DNA from: Reticulascus tulasneorum
Taxonomy: Eukaryota; Ascomycota; Sordariomycetes; Glomerellales; Reticulascaceae
Assembly (NCBI GenBank): GCA_001557505.1
Contig: LSAX01000007.1
Location: 744,001-808,000, forward strand
Direction of reading: 5' to 3'
DNA: 64,000 nt
The notes under the pieces were generated by a model, which saw only the letters and a list, made by a program, of their open reading frames with translations, did not search any database and was not told the DNA's origin. Below, piece after piece: positions 22,546 to 33,829 of this stretch; the stretch's first letter is position 1; the number at the start of each line of letters is the position of its first letter. The translations under genes and the position numbers were made by a program.

Positions 22546-23108
22546 ATGCCTCCTATGCCTTCTCAGCATGGCGGTGCGGTTGGCCCATCCAACTTCGACA
22601 AGCGTGCGGCATCCTACCCCATGACTGTGGTTCTCCGAGTCTCGGCTAACAGTTCGTAGTCAAGATGGGAGCCTTGATGGGTGGCAGTATGTCACAATTG
22701 GCAGGCATGGACTCGAAGTCTTGACGCTGACATTCTTCCCAGCCGTTGGAACCATCATTGGGTTCATCTTTGGTAATTCGAACCCCTCTCCCGGCTGCAG
22801 CTCTTTCAATCACTAAACCATAACTCGCAGGTTCGGTCAACATCATGCGATACGGGGCAGGGCCTAATGGCATCATGAGAACACTTGGGCAGTACATGCT
22901 CGGGTCTGGGGCCACATTCGGGTTCGATGGCTCCTCCCTAGTTGAAAGGTACAATGGCACTAACAGCGTTACTAGATTCTTCATGTCCATCGGCAGTGTC
23001 ATCAGATCCGATTCCTCCCCGATTATAGAAGAAGCATATCGACGAGCTCAGAGACGGCCAATGATAATGTATCACCCAGCATTTCAACAGCTGAGGCGGC
23101 GTGAGTGA
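22546..23108 (+). CDS. mgr2: Mgr2/ROMO1-type TIM23-complex subunit (5 exons)
   Basis: Predicted 112 aa, join(22546..22603,22660..22686,22743..22772,22831..22921,22976..23108). The spliced product reads [21 protein letters not shown], then [39 protein letters not shown] and [21 protein letters not shown], the conserved two-helix GxxxG-rich core of Mgr2/ROMO1. Mgr2 is a small inner-mitochondrial-membrane protein that couples TIM21 to TIM23 and gates lateral release of preproteins. Three of the four introns have CTAAC or similar branch sites. Intron 4 (54 bp) contains no stop and is a multiple of three, but removing it restores the conserved GFFMSIG; its CTAAC branch and TAG acceptor support splicing. 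The tail after RRPMIM is longer than I would expect and is not certain. Confidence 0.92.
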
Positions 23109-26100
23109 GATATTCTTAGGAAAGCATGAGGAAAATGTACAACACAACTATGGGATATGATTTGGTTCAATCGAGCGACATTTCCGCCATGTACCAGGCG
23201 AGGCCTTGTACAATATTCTTCCTGGGCGGGCTATGACTGCATGATAAAATCCAATTCTACAACCCGACAGCGGTCTCACCAGGATTAGGCCAAGACAAGC
23301 AATCGTATTCTCCCTTCAGTATGGGATCTGTGTGCCAGGAAGCCCGCACACGGCGACCAGAACGTGACAGAAACCCCGTATTGCGTATTCATGATATGTG
23401 AACAGGATATATTTGACGACGAATCTTGGATGCACTATTGTGCGACAAAGACAACAATGAGCAAAGCCATGTTACCCGGACTCTCTTGAAGCCTTTCGGT
23501 CTTCATCTACTAATCGGACATGGATCAGTATCAAAGACTGCATTCTTTGCATTTTAGAAAAGAGACGGCCTCATACTTAGTCGTGGGAATGCTTCTCTGT
23601 TGAACAAGCCTAGCATTTGTGCGCATCTCTTTCACAAATTCTGCTTCCAAATCTGCACTCGGTGCCTCTTGTCTGCCAGACCCGCGTCTGTCATTTATCA
23701 CTCTCGAAGTACCTAGATTGAGTCAATGTCAGACTCTAAGCTCCGTCTAGCATGTGTGGGGAGCGCGGGGATTACAGAGCAGTATCACCTCGTTTCTAGC
23801 TGACTTGTCATTGACGATGACATATCACAGAGTCATTCATCAAGACAACGAATCAAGAGTCCGCCAAGTCCCAAGATAGTTGTACACGGCTATCTGGGGT
23901 GAAACTGTTCCACGGTTTCGATCCTCGTCGCTCGTATGCCTTGGATGCCTATCCAGACATCGGATATCAACGCCTTTCTCAGCCTGTCGAAGAGCCGCTC
24001 CCCATGTATATCGCGCTGTGCCTGCATGATATTACAATGATCCAACCACTTATCTTACTGCAAGACAACGACATCACGTAACAGAACGTAACTGTCAGGA
24101 TACCTCGTGGCCGACAGAAGGCATTGTTGAAGATCGATTTGCACGCGCGTATCTTGAGCGGGCATCTTTCCGGGGAGTCCTACAGCACAGTGGTGGCTAA
24201 GAGAGCGAGGTTTAATTTACGATTGTTCGCCAGACTTGAGTCTCTACTTTACAAGTGAGAGGGCCACGTTGTTCCGTTTATGAGCAGTAAGCTGTGGAGC
24301 TGTGCGATTATGACGAGGGTAGAGGTTCCTGGAGACCAAGAAATCAGGGAGAAAGCTCAGACTTATTAGACAGATGTCAACTTTCCTATAGCGGTACGAG
24401 ATGTATATTCACTAGACAGGCTGGGCTTGTTCTCCTTGAACCGCAACGCTTGCATTGCTTTCCAGTTTTCTGCACGTATCTTCGGTCTCTCGTTAAAACC
24501 GAATCATTAAGGGTGGCCTGTGTCGCAAACGGTGATCGTCCTTGATTCTATCCTTAAAGTCTCCAACGATCAGCCATGTTGTTGGCTGCATTCCCGTGCT
24601 GGTCATCAGAGTCGGTCTAGGACTTACACCTCAGGGTAGTGGCCCGGGGTGCGCGTGGTCGATGGACTCTCGTCATCGAAATCTTGATAGGTCTCAATAA
24701 GAAGTGACTCTTTCCTGAATCTATCCGGACTATGGGGTCTCCTCCAAAGCATCACCTACATTCTTGCTTATCCGGAATCTTCCATCACCGTACTAAAGAC
24801 AGAACATGGACCTGGAAACTTCCCCATCCGGTTCTCAAATCGGCAAGATACCCTTGTGCTTTGATCCGGAGTCTAGCGTGGCCGAAACGTCGGTGATTAG
24901 AGTTTTGTCAGGCGTCTAAAGCAGCAAGGAGCACTGACTAGTGTCTTCAATGTGCCGAGAAGGCGTCGGTCAACGCCCAGTGATCGGCCTAGCTTAATCT
25001 CCTGCCGTAGATCTCCCGATAAGATCCCCCTTTTCAACAACTGTTCTTACCGAATGCAATGCTTCCTACAGACGACAATGCGTCGAACACCAGGTGCTAT
25101 GGGCATTTTGGCATTGTTTTCGCTTGCAGATTTTCGAGCTCATCCGTCGCAACGAGGCCGATGTACTACTTGGGTGGCTCAATCCGTGTGGAATAATACC
25201 CCGTCGGACTCAGGAGTATATTGATTGCCTGGGCATGATCGAGCTGAATCAGTCCCTTCTGCTAAGTTTCTCATTGCTCGCCAAGTCAATGGTATCCCTT
25301 GGAGTTTCTTGATAAGAAGGAAGGATGGCCATGACATAAGTTGACTCTGCGGAATTTCCAGTTTTCAGCTGATGATTTTCCGATGCTCAGACTTGTGGCG
25401 CCGAATTGCTTATTCCAGAGTCGGTGTCAGAGCGTCAGCCTCTGATCTCACAGGTCAATTTAAATTGGACCCGTTTCAAACCAGGACATAATTATGACTT
25501 TCTCGGCATCCAGTTTGTCTGTTCAAGCCGCATATCATGCCAATCCTAGTGATTGCTTCGGTTTATTCCGTCTGACTCTCTGTAGGAAGCTTTCTAGATG
25601 CTGATCAGTTCCTCGACAGTAACGCTAGAATGTATGCATAATCTGTAGAATCGTTCAATTTGGGTGTCCCGGGTTGCACAGATGGTCGCTGCGGCTCTTC
25701 AGAATGGTCCAGAATTGCGTTCGTTATCGAATTGTACCTGCTTTATGCAAGTACGTGCAGGCCTGTGAAGTAGGTGCATGAACACAACACCGGCCAGCTC
25801 TCTCTCGTATTCTGTGAGACAGTTTTTCCATAAATCAGAGCCTCGATCAGCGTCTGGAGGTGTCTTTCCCCGCAAGACTGGTCTTAGCCAGAGGCTTGCG
25901 AGTCGTCAGTGGCTCTATCTCACGCCATAGACACTTGTTCCTCGTCTCCGACCATACTGCGGGGCAAGTGTCTAAAGCTTCGATAGTCAAATACTTCCAC
26001 GAGCGCCTGAACTCTCGGCGCTATAAGCCTCTCATGTTGTGGGCTCTCAATTCTGGCGCAAAAGCCTCGTAACATTGTCCATCATTGGAACAGTGCGCGT

Positions 26101-26513
26101 CACGTCCCCGTGTGCGTGGGTGAGATCGATGAGCCTTGTAATCTCGGCTTGCATTGGTGGCTGAAGCGTATACTCTCCTTTCCTGACTCAGTATTTGCTC
26201 TACCGGCCCCGAGCGCCACCTATTCTCCGGCCTCGAAATCCAAGTGGTGATCACGGTCTCGAAAAGAAAGTGTTGATGATGAACCACGAACGCCTTGCAA
26301 TAGCCGAATGACCTAATGAGTTGTGGGATCGGCACATTGGCGGATCGATATGAATCCTTTCCTGGTGGGTTGTTTGGTGGGCAAGCTGAGATATCACTAT
26401 AAAGACCGCAGGTCTCTCCTCTTCAGTCATGGAACAGAATCACTAACCACACTCGTTTACTCCCACTTCGTCACTCCTTTAGTCGGTACTAACTTAGATA
26501 CTAATCTGATGCA
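23109..26513. other. Long intergenic region without a recognised gene
   Basis: About 3.4 kb between mgr2 and the laccase. Open frames are short (under about 105 codons) and carry no motif I recognise. It may hold an unannotated transcript, a decayed gene or the extended laccase promoter. No tRNA, tandem repeat or transposon end was seen. Confidence 0.4.
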
Positions 26514-28487
26514 ATGGGGCTCGTCGGTGACGTCTTTAAGGGCATAGCCAATTCCCTCTGCAGTCTCCCGCAGGTGCAGACCAATGGGTATGTCACGTAT
26601 CCTAACACCTCATGGCCTTTTCTAACAATACTCACAGCAAATCGGTTTTGGGAACTCTGCTGGCACCACTGCTTCCTCTTTTTCTTCTGAACAATCCGCT
26701 ACCTCATGGCTTTCCTTGGGGTGTGATGACAGCGGACGGAACAAACTACTATAAGGTCTGGCCCAACACTGGTGTAATCAGGAATTACGACTTCACGATC
26801 AGTCGAGGAGTCATTGCCCCCGATGGCTACGAACGATCGGTTTTGCTGGTGAATGGTGCCTATCCAGGCCCAACCATCGAGGCGAACTGGGGTGATATCA
26901 TCGAGGTCAAGGTCTACAACAACATCACAGATGACCCCGAAGGCACTGCGATACACTGGCACGGGTTTCGCCAGGTCGGAACGCCTTGGCAGGATGGTGT
27001 GCCAGCCGTTGGCCAATGCCCCATCACCCCAGAAAAGAGCTTCACCTACCAATTCAGGGCGACCTTGTATGGGACGACCTGGTATCACTCCCACTACTCG
27101 GGTCAGTATGCCGGTGGCCTCTACGGCCCCATAGTCATCTACGGCCCGGCCAACGCAAAGTACGACATCGATGTCGGCCCAATTCTTGTGAACGGTACGC
27201 CGGCTCATGCAGTGAAATTGAATTGCATATCTAACACAAAGACAGATTGGTACCACAAGCATTACCGTGACCTCGTCGCCGAAACTCTCGCTGTGAACGG
27301 CACCGGTCGCGTATTCTCCGACAATAACCTCATAAACGGCAAGGGCAACTTTAACTGCTCCAAGAAAGCTGCAGAGGATACAACCAAATGCACCAACGGC
27401 GCTGGCCTCTCCAAGTTCAAGTTCACCACCGGAAAGACTCATCGTCTGCGTCTCATCAACTCTGGGGCTGAAGGAACGCAGCGCTTCTCAATTGACGGCC
27501 ACACCCTTACCGTCATTGCCAATGACTTCGTCGAGGTCGAACCTTATGACACCAAGGTCGTGACACTCGGCATCGGCCAGCGTACTGATATTATTGTCAA
27601 AGCCGATGCTGGCGATTCCCGGTCTTCCTTCTGGATGCGGAGCAATCTGACCACCTGCAGCCAGGCGAATCAGCCGTACGCCCTTGCAGCCATATATTAC
27701 GACGACGCGGACACAAGAAAGGCACCCAGAAGCACACCATGGGATGTGCCAGATCCAGGAACATGCGTGAATGATGATCTAGCAATCACAAAGCCGTATT
27801 ATAAGCTGAAGCCACCGACCCCAGATTTGGTCAAGACGATGGAAGTTAAGGTGTTCCGAAATGAGTCGGGCATTGTCTTGTGGTCATTTGATGGCGAGGA
27901 TTTCCGGGGAAATTATAATGCGCCAACACTGTTGCTTGCGAACTTGGGAAATACCAGTTACCCAGCAGAGTGGAACGTCAAGAACGTGGGGACGGCGAAT
28001 AGTGTGAGGGTTGTGGTGAGCAACAACTCTCCTGTTCCGTAAGTCTTGGCTCGCTGCACCAAATTACCAGTTGTTAATCCCGCCAGTCATCCAATGCATT
28101 TGCACGGCTATAACATGTACATCCTCCAAGAAGGCCCCGGCCTGACATGGGATGGAAACATCACTAACCCAGACAATCCTCAACGCCGAGATGTGCAACA
28201 GGTGAGAGCATTCGGTCACTTGGTCATGCAGTTCGACGCTGCCGACAACCCAGGTACGCAGTCCCAAATATCCTCCTTGCTATCATTCGACTCTAACAAA
28301 CTTAGGAATGTGGCCGTTTCACTGCCACATCGCCTGGCACGCATCTGGAGGTTTCTTTGCCCAATTCCTCGTGCAACCGGAGAAAGTTAAGCAAATGAGC
28401 ATCCCCAACACCATCGCCCAAACGTGTCGCGACTGGGCGGAGTGGACGCAAACCAATGTCCCCGACCAGATCGATAGCGGCTTGTAA
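26514..28487 (+). CDS. Laccase / multicopper oxidase, ascomycete type (4 exons)
   Basis: Predicted 607 aa, join(26514..26587,26638..28038,28087..28253,28306..28487), introns 48-52 bp. All four copper motifs are present: HWHGFRQ with PWQDGVP (L1), TWYHSHYSGQYAGGLYGP (L2), HPMHLHG at 493-499 (L3, immediately after intron 2) and HCHIAWHASGGFFAQF (L4, Cys554 as type-1 ligand). The residue ten positions after the cysteine is Phe564, the non-coordinating axial type usually associated with higher redox potential. A hydrophobic stretch at about residues 28-42 (LGTLLAPLLPLFLL), preceded by a roughly 25-residue cytosolic-looking segment, may be a signal anchor rather than a cleaved signal peptide. It should oxidise phenols, including melanin or pigment precursors, with O2. 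Several N-x-S/T sites suggest secretion. Confidence 0.95.
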
Positions 28488-28768
28488 TAACTCGACTGAA
28501 GTATGATGCGTATCAGTAGCCGCAGGGGACTTTCCTTACAGCATTATCTACTCTTGAAAAACTGCATAATTGCGTATTAGAAACATATGGGTTGGTGTGC
28601 GAGAGCAGTTCTGGAACTAGCTGCTCGTTCAGTCTGATTCTAACGTACATTAATGTAATGAGAACTTGCTTTTATATTTAATTGTCTGGATGAACAGAAG
28701 TGAGAGTGACAAGAGCCTATGATTTGAAGAAAGATCTATCCATCTCTGAATCCGCATACACGACTTTC

Positions 28769-30556
28769 CTAGGGTGAGATGAGCTTCACATTTGTCCCGT
28801 GTTTATTTGTGACAACAATCCCCAGGTTCTCAAGCCATCCCTTCGAGTCCCCAGGCTCAACCGCTTTAAACATCCGCGCCATACGGAATAAGACATAGCT
28901 GGTTTCAGTGATGGCAAACTGTTGGCCAAGGCTGTCCGACAGATTAGTATAAAACTCGATGCAATAGACCAGGCAAGACATACCATATCCTAGCTCCACC
29001 CCCAAAAGGAGCGTACTGCCATCTATTTGCGATTTTCAGTGCCAGCTTTCCATAGGGATGGGTTATCACAAACTTACGTAACCTTCAGGTCCTCCCATCG
29101 TTCTGGTCGGAAAGCTTCTGCATCTGGACCGTAGATGTCTCTTCTCCTGTGCATAACATACGTCCAGAGTTTCAAATCCGTCCCTTTAGATACGAATAAA
29201 GGAGCACTTCCATCTGACCCGCCACCCCTCGGTAGGACGCAGTCTTCGGCTGCAGTGCGGGAAATGTCCGGAACGATGGTGAATAGGCGGTTGCCTTCAT
29301 TCCTATTAGCTTGTTCTCACTGTGTCTGTGGCTGTGGAGATATTTTTACCTTCCCTGATAACGCTGTTCAAGTATTTCATGTCTCTCAAATCCTCAAAGG
29401 TAGGCTGATCTGGTGCCTCAATACATTCTCTTCGCAGCTTTTCCCAGACGTCAGGTCTGCGGGCTAGCTGATAGAACAAGCTGGAAAGAAGGGTTGCCGT
29501 TGTTTCCCTCCCCGCAAGCAAGAGCCCGAGCGACTCCCCTCGGATTCGAGGCTCGCTTGACCAAGCCTGTAGCATCTCATGCAGAAAAATGTAGCGACCG
29601 TCTTTACTATCCGATGAATATGATTCCATGGCTGTGAGAATATGATTTTTGACAAACTCTTTTATGATGACCTGGCCTTCTTCATACCGGTTGTTGCGGA
29701 ATAACAATCTAAGTTTTGGTGAGTGGTAGAAAAGTATCTTGGAAAGAATAGGATATTCCTACGTTAGCTTGCCCAAGTGTTGATTATGGGCTCCATATTG
29801 CAAACAGTAGTCGAACGCCTCCGCAAACTGTTTTCCATCCTTGTTGGTGCCTGACAAGGTATGCGTACTTATACCAAACCTACGAATAAAGGTAAGCAGA
29901 ATTTTACAAGACCGAGTTCAATGATGACTGTCGACTCACAAGAGTTCTGTAGATGCATCCATGGCAAATTCTAAGAACAGCGGGAGCAAGTTAACAGGAT
30001 CCTGGCCATCTTTGGGCAACCTGCTAGCCAAAACCTCAAAGTGACGTCTAAACAGATCGATATCTGCCAGCTGCTGGCGAGCAAAGATGGGTCGCATCAT
30101 AGCTCTTGACTCATGCCAGAAACTGCCATCAGAAACAAAGATACTGTTGCTAAATACCGGACCAAAGAACTTTTTGCGGGAGTTTCCAATGTTCCACGAT
30201 TTCTGCTGGGTTCCTAGGATGGCCTTGACATTCTCAGGGTCTGCCGTCCAAATCGAGCTCGATCCTAGTACGTTGGCCACAACGGTCCAAGACCCTGACT
30301 GTTCGAAGCTTTGATAAATAAAGTCAAGAAATCTGTGTTCTGTGAGGGAACGTTTAAGGGCAAGAAGACCATGGAGTGAGGGGAAGAATCCCCGACTCCA
30401 TGCTTTCTTTGCAGGTAGCGCCCCATTCGCCCAAGCTCGATTTGATATTTTCCATTGCGTGAGAACCCAAGACACTATGCTGAAAGCAAAAAGTGCAACA
30501 ACGGCTGTAATGGCCGCGTAAAGGAATTCCGTAGTGCGCTGTGTTGGACTAGACAT
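28769..30556 (-). CDS. Cytochrome P450, CYP52-like (6 exons)
   Basis: Predicted 503 aa, complement(join(28769..28931,28984..29022,29078..29294,29350..29708,29763..29879,29940..30556)). An N-terminal membrane anchor is visible (FLYAAITAVVALFAFSIVSW). The I-helix reads LLLAGRETTATLLS, the K-helix ExxR is E364-G-N-R367, the PERF-type region is FRPERWED, and the haem loop is FGGGARICLGQQFAITE. The axial Cys450 codon is split by the last intron, and the preceding exon is only 39 nt. AGR[DE]TTA and CLGQQFA...ET match CYP52-clan fatty-acid or alkane hydroxylases, acting at the ER with a P450 reductase; the actual substrate is uncertain. The start ATG at 30556 gives a normal anchor; an ATG at 30630 is out of frame. 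EGNR is slightly unusual in place of the common ExLR. Confidence 0.92.
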
Positions 30557-32398
30557 CGTCTCCGAGTAGTTTGTGGATGCTAAGACAATTATTCCTGATG
30601 ATCTAGAAGATCGAAATTTGACCAAACCATCACCATTGTGAGAACCAACGATTTTTATACAGGAACTGCTGTCGGAGATATTAGCAATATGACGTGAGAT
30701 CAGAAAGATTGTGATACAGTGAAGTGTAGCAAAAATGATCAGCGATCGCTATCGATGGATAAACTGTGTTCCGCCCGCACGGCAAATAGCAACCATTGGA
30801 TGTGTCGTACACGCGAATTCGTAGGTCTCTCACTGTCATATTTCTAGACTCATTATCTCATGAAGCAAGTCACCCAAGCTCCAAGTCGAGGATGGTAGCG
30901 GAACTTCTCTTTACAGTTACCCAAGATCGGCTGCCGGCACAAACCCGTGGCATCGGAGCTCCTGCTTAGAATATAGAACCAGGCCATATCCGATACGTAT
31001 GCAGATCAAGGATGCCAAAATTTACACTGTTTAATAATCCGAATAACAAGCTGTCCCGTCGAATCAGGAGCCAGCCTAACACCCAATTGAGCCCTGCTCC
31101 TGGACCCCTGGTGACTACCTTTGCTGTTATAAGCTTTGTTGATACCACCCTATCGAAATCTCCGTCGAGGGAGCTTCTCCAGTGACCGGGACTGACTTCG
31201 CAAGCCCATCGCTTGCGTGGGCTTTGGCGGCCGCCTCCCGTAATATGTTGTATAGTACTGTCGGCCAACCAGCGGGGTCCGCTGGTCCGTCATCCGGATG
31301 CATCGGCAATACTTTATGTGACCGGCTAGGGCTGGATACAACTATGGTATGTTCCTGTCCTGGAGAGAAGTATATGGTGCATGAACATACACCTCAAGGA
31401 GAAAAGTGTACGAGTCACAACCTTCTCTATGTCTCAAGTTAACACCCAAACCTAAAAGAAGATCTTCAGTAAGTGGAGATTGCGGATTTAACAATATTGA
31501 ACAACGCATCATTGTTGATAGCTGTAGTTCGCCTCGTAGGCTTTCCGGAAAGCGGTAGATTTGGCGGCATTCGGGCCAGGATCTGACTAGACTCCTCGCG
31601 CATCCGGTTTTGTGACCCAAATCAAGCCTGTCCTGGAGGGCAGAGGAAAATTTGGTACGAGTTTCCTAGCCCCCGTGAAAGGGCTCAGTTCATACTGCAC
31701 CTAATCCTTCACGATTGAGGTTGGCTGTTTACTCCTGCCTTGCGTACATGCCCCGCGACACAGTTAATAAAAATGTTGCGGCTCCGTATCAACGACAAGT
31801 CAGAAGCTTAGTGTCTTCTCCACTACATATATGATGAAGTCCTAACTACATAAAGAACTCAGCCAAGAGCCACGGGGTTGCTATGTATACTCTGGGGCTA
31901 AGATAAACGTTTGCATTACTCGGGCCGGAGTTCTCCACAAGTGGGAGTTCTTCCGAAACAGATTCCAGCTTCGTATTCGGGTTTGGTTTGGAGACCGCGA
32001 TGCACATCGCTGATCTTAACTGAGGATCGATCTCGCGCAAGTGCCAGGTTAATCCATCGACCAACCATCACGCGCCTGGTGCCATACAGAACATTAGTGT
32101 AAGATGCCCACCCTTCACACCCATACTCACGGGAAAGTCTAGGATACGGTAGCAACCTGTCACATGCATCAAAGGTCAGGCATCGGTAGCTCGAAATATA
32201 CGAATACGTCGGGAATGTTCGTTGCAGTCGCATTGCGACATGCACGTTCTTATATGATGCCCCGCACTGGACCTACTGTCCGCCGAGGTTGAAGATCACA
32301 AGATTAAGGCAAGAGGGGGGACGGGGAACGGGTATATGAGTATGATGGATTTCTTCTCGCAAACATATTCTTGAGTGTTTTCAGTGTTAGCGTTAACG
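30557..32398. other. Intergenic region
   Basis: About 1.8 kb between the divergent P450 and SDR genes. Minus-strand frames at 31127-31309 and 31342-31620 look faintly protein-like but match nothing I know and are interrupted. The segment just before 32398 is the SDR leader. Confidence 0.4.
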
Positions 32399-33190
32399 AT
32401 GCCATCCAGCTCACTCAAAGGCAAATCTGCTCTTGTCACAGGCTCAGGAGGTGGCCTAGGCAAGGCCATTGCGCTTGCATACCTAACTGCGGGCGCCAAC
32501 GTCATCGTCTGCGATGTGAACCAAGAGCGTCTCGATGCAACCGAGGCAGAGTGGAAAACCGCCTACCCCGGCCACGTCCTCGCCATGAACGCGAACGTCG
32601 TTGATGAAGTATCTGTCAAAGACCTCATAGCATCCTCAGTCGCCAAATTCGGAAAGCTAGATATCTTGGTCAACAATGCCGGCATCATGGACGGGTTCGA
32701 GCCTATCGGAACATGCGAGAAGTCAACCTGGGACCGAGTCCTCGGCGTAAACCTCACCGGTCCCTTCCTCACCACCAAGGCAGCCGTGAACCAGTTCATG
32801 TCCCAAGGCGAAGGCGGGTTGATCATAAACATTGGCTCGAACGCCAGCTGGCGGGGTTTCTCGGCCGGCGTTGCTTACACTGCCAGCAAGCACGGTTTGA
32901 TGGCCTTGACAAAGAACACGGCAGGCTTCTACGGTGACAAAGGGATATACTCGGTTGCGCTGCTGATGGGCGGCATGGACGGGACGAACATGGCTGATTC
33001 TTTCAGGCAGGGATTCGATCAGGAAGCTATGGTGAAGGTGTTGAGCACGCAACCTGAGTATAAGCAGGGTGTGACGGGGTCGGATCCAGCGAACGTGGCA
33101 AAGTATTGTGTCTTCCTATCGGACAAGGGGATTGCGTCTTCGGCAAATGGGAGTTGCATTGTGTTCAACAAGAACTGGCCCCCGGCATGA
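32399..33190 (+). CDS. Short-chain dehydrogenase/reductase (intronless)
   Basis: 263 aa in one exon starting at MPSSSLKGKSALVTGSG. Classical SDR features are all visible: the cofactor motif TGSGGGLG at 14-21, an Asp at the end of the second strand (VIVCDV) suggesting NAD(H) preference, NNAG at 92-95, a catalytic serine in INIGSNAS, and Tyr160/Lys164 in YTASK. The length is normal for the classical subfamily. The substrate is unknown. A TTG-initiated in-frame extension upstream is rejected because ATG at 32399 has good context. The gene is convergent with the small secreted peptide gene downstream. Confidence 0.95.
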   Translation: MPSSSLKGKSALVTGSGGGLGKAIALAYLTAGANVIVCDVNQERLDATEAEWKTAYPGHVLAMNANVVDEVSVKDLIASSVAKFGKLDILVNNAGIMDGFEPIGTCEKSTWDRVLGVNLTGPFLTTKAAVNQFMSQGEGGLIINIGSNASWRGFSAGVAYTASKHGLMALTKNTAGFYGDKGIYSVALLMGGMDGTNMADSFRQGFDQEAMVKVLSTQPEYKQGVTGSDPANVAKYCVFLSDKGIASSANGSCIVFNKNWPPA

Positions 33191-33545
33191 GCAATACCGT
33201 ACGGTTAGGACTGAAGCTCAGGATTTGGAGGAGCCTTTAACTGGGAGGTTGCTTATGGTAGAAGGCACAATTCGGGAGAGTTGGAAAGGAAGATTGTGTT
33301 TTCTCAGATTCTCAATTGTGTCCCGTGGTGGTCTGCACCGTAGCCCTTTCAAGGCGCACAAAACGGCACAAATCCCAATTGCTTCAAAGAATAGTTTCGG
33401 TAGAAAGCTCAATATTGACAATGAATCCAGTTCAGAAAGCATCAAGTTGTAACCAGAGACGCCATCAGCCAAAACAACGCCAAAACCCATGTCCCACGGA
33501 ATGGTAGGTCCACGATGTGCGTTAGAAAACGTCCATTGCCCCCTA
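33191..33545. other. Convergent intergenic region
   Basis: This 355-bp stretch lies between two 3' ends. No gene was seen. Confidence 0.6.
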
Positions 33546-33829
33546 CTAGATGCAGTACGGGCTCTGATTCTCCGTGTTGAAGTAACAATGCTGATACGGA
33601 GGGCAGTCACCCGCAAACTATCACCACGTTAGATGCGCATGGGACTAGCGATACTGGAGATACGTACCACCCACTTCCCTTCAACGTCGCAGACCTGCCA
33701 TCCCGGATTACCCGTATGCGGGTTGTAGGTGCAACCGTATGCTGCAGGGGTGCACTTGTGGTGCTGGGCGTCTGCTGGGGCGGCCAATGCCACAGTAGCG
33801 AGAGTGACGAAGACAGTGAGAACCTTCAT
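33546..33829 (-). CDS. Small secreted six-cysteine protein (2 exons)
   Basis: Predicted 77 aa, complement(join(33546..33617,33668..33829)), with a 50-bp intron (gtacgt...gatag). A signal peptide (MKVLTVFVTLATVALAAPADA) is followed by a mature part of about 56 aa with six cysteines: HHKCTPAAYGCTY, GNPGWQVCDVEGKWV, FAGDCPPYQHCYFN and SPYCI. The pattern C-x-P-x-x-Y-x-C-T...GWQVCD...GKWV-x-AGDCPP...C-x-[FY]...SPYC recurs in small secreted proteins of ascomycetes and suggests three disulfides. The second exon is only 24 codons with the stop and carries three of the six cysteines, so an unspliced reading would lose them. Its role is unknown; it is effector- or defence-peptide-like by size and cysteine content only. 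Confidence 0.85.

Noticed and set aside
31127..31620. Faintly protein-like minus-strand frames
   Set aside because: Interrupted, in different frames, and matching no family I can name.
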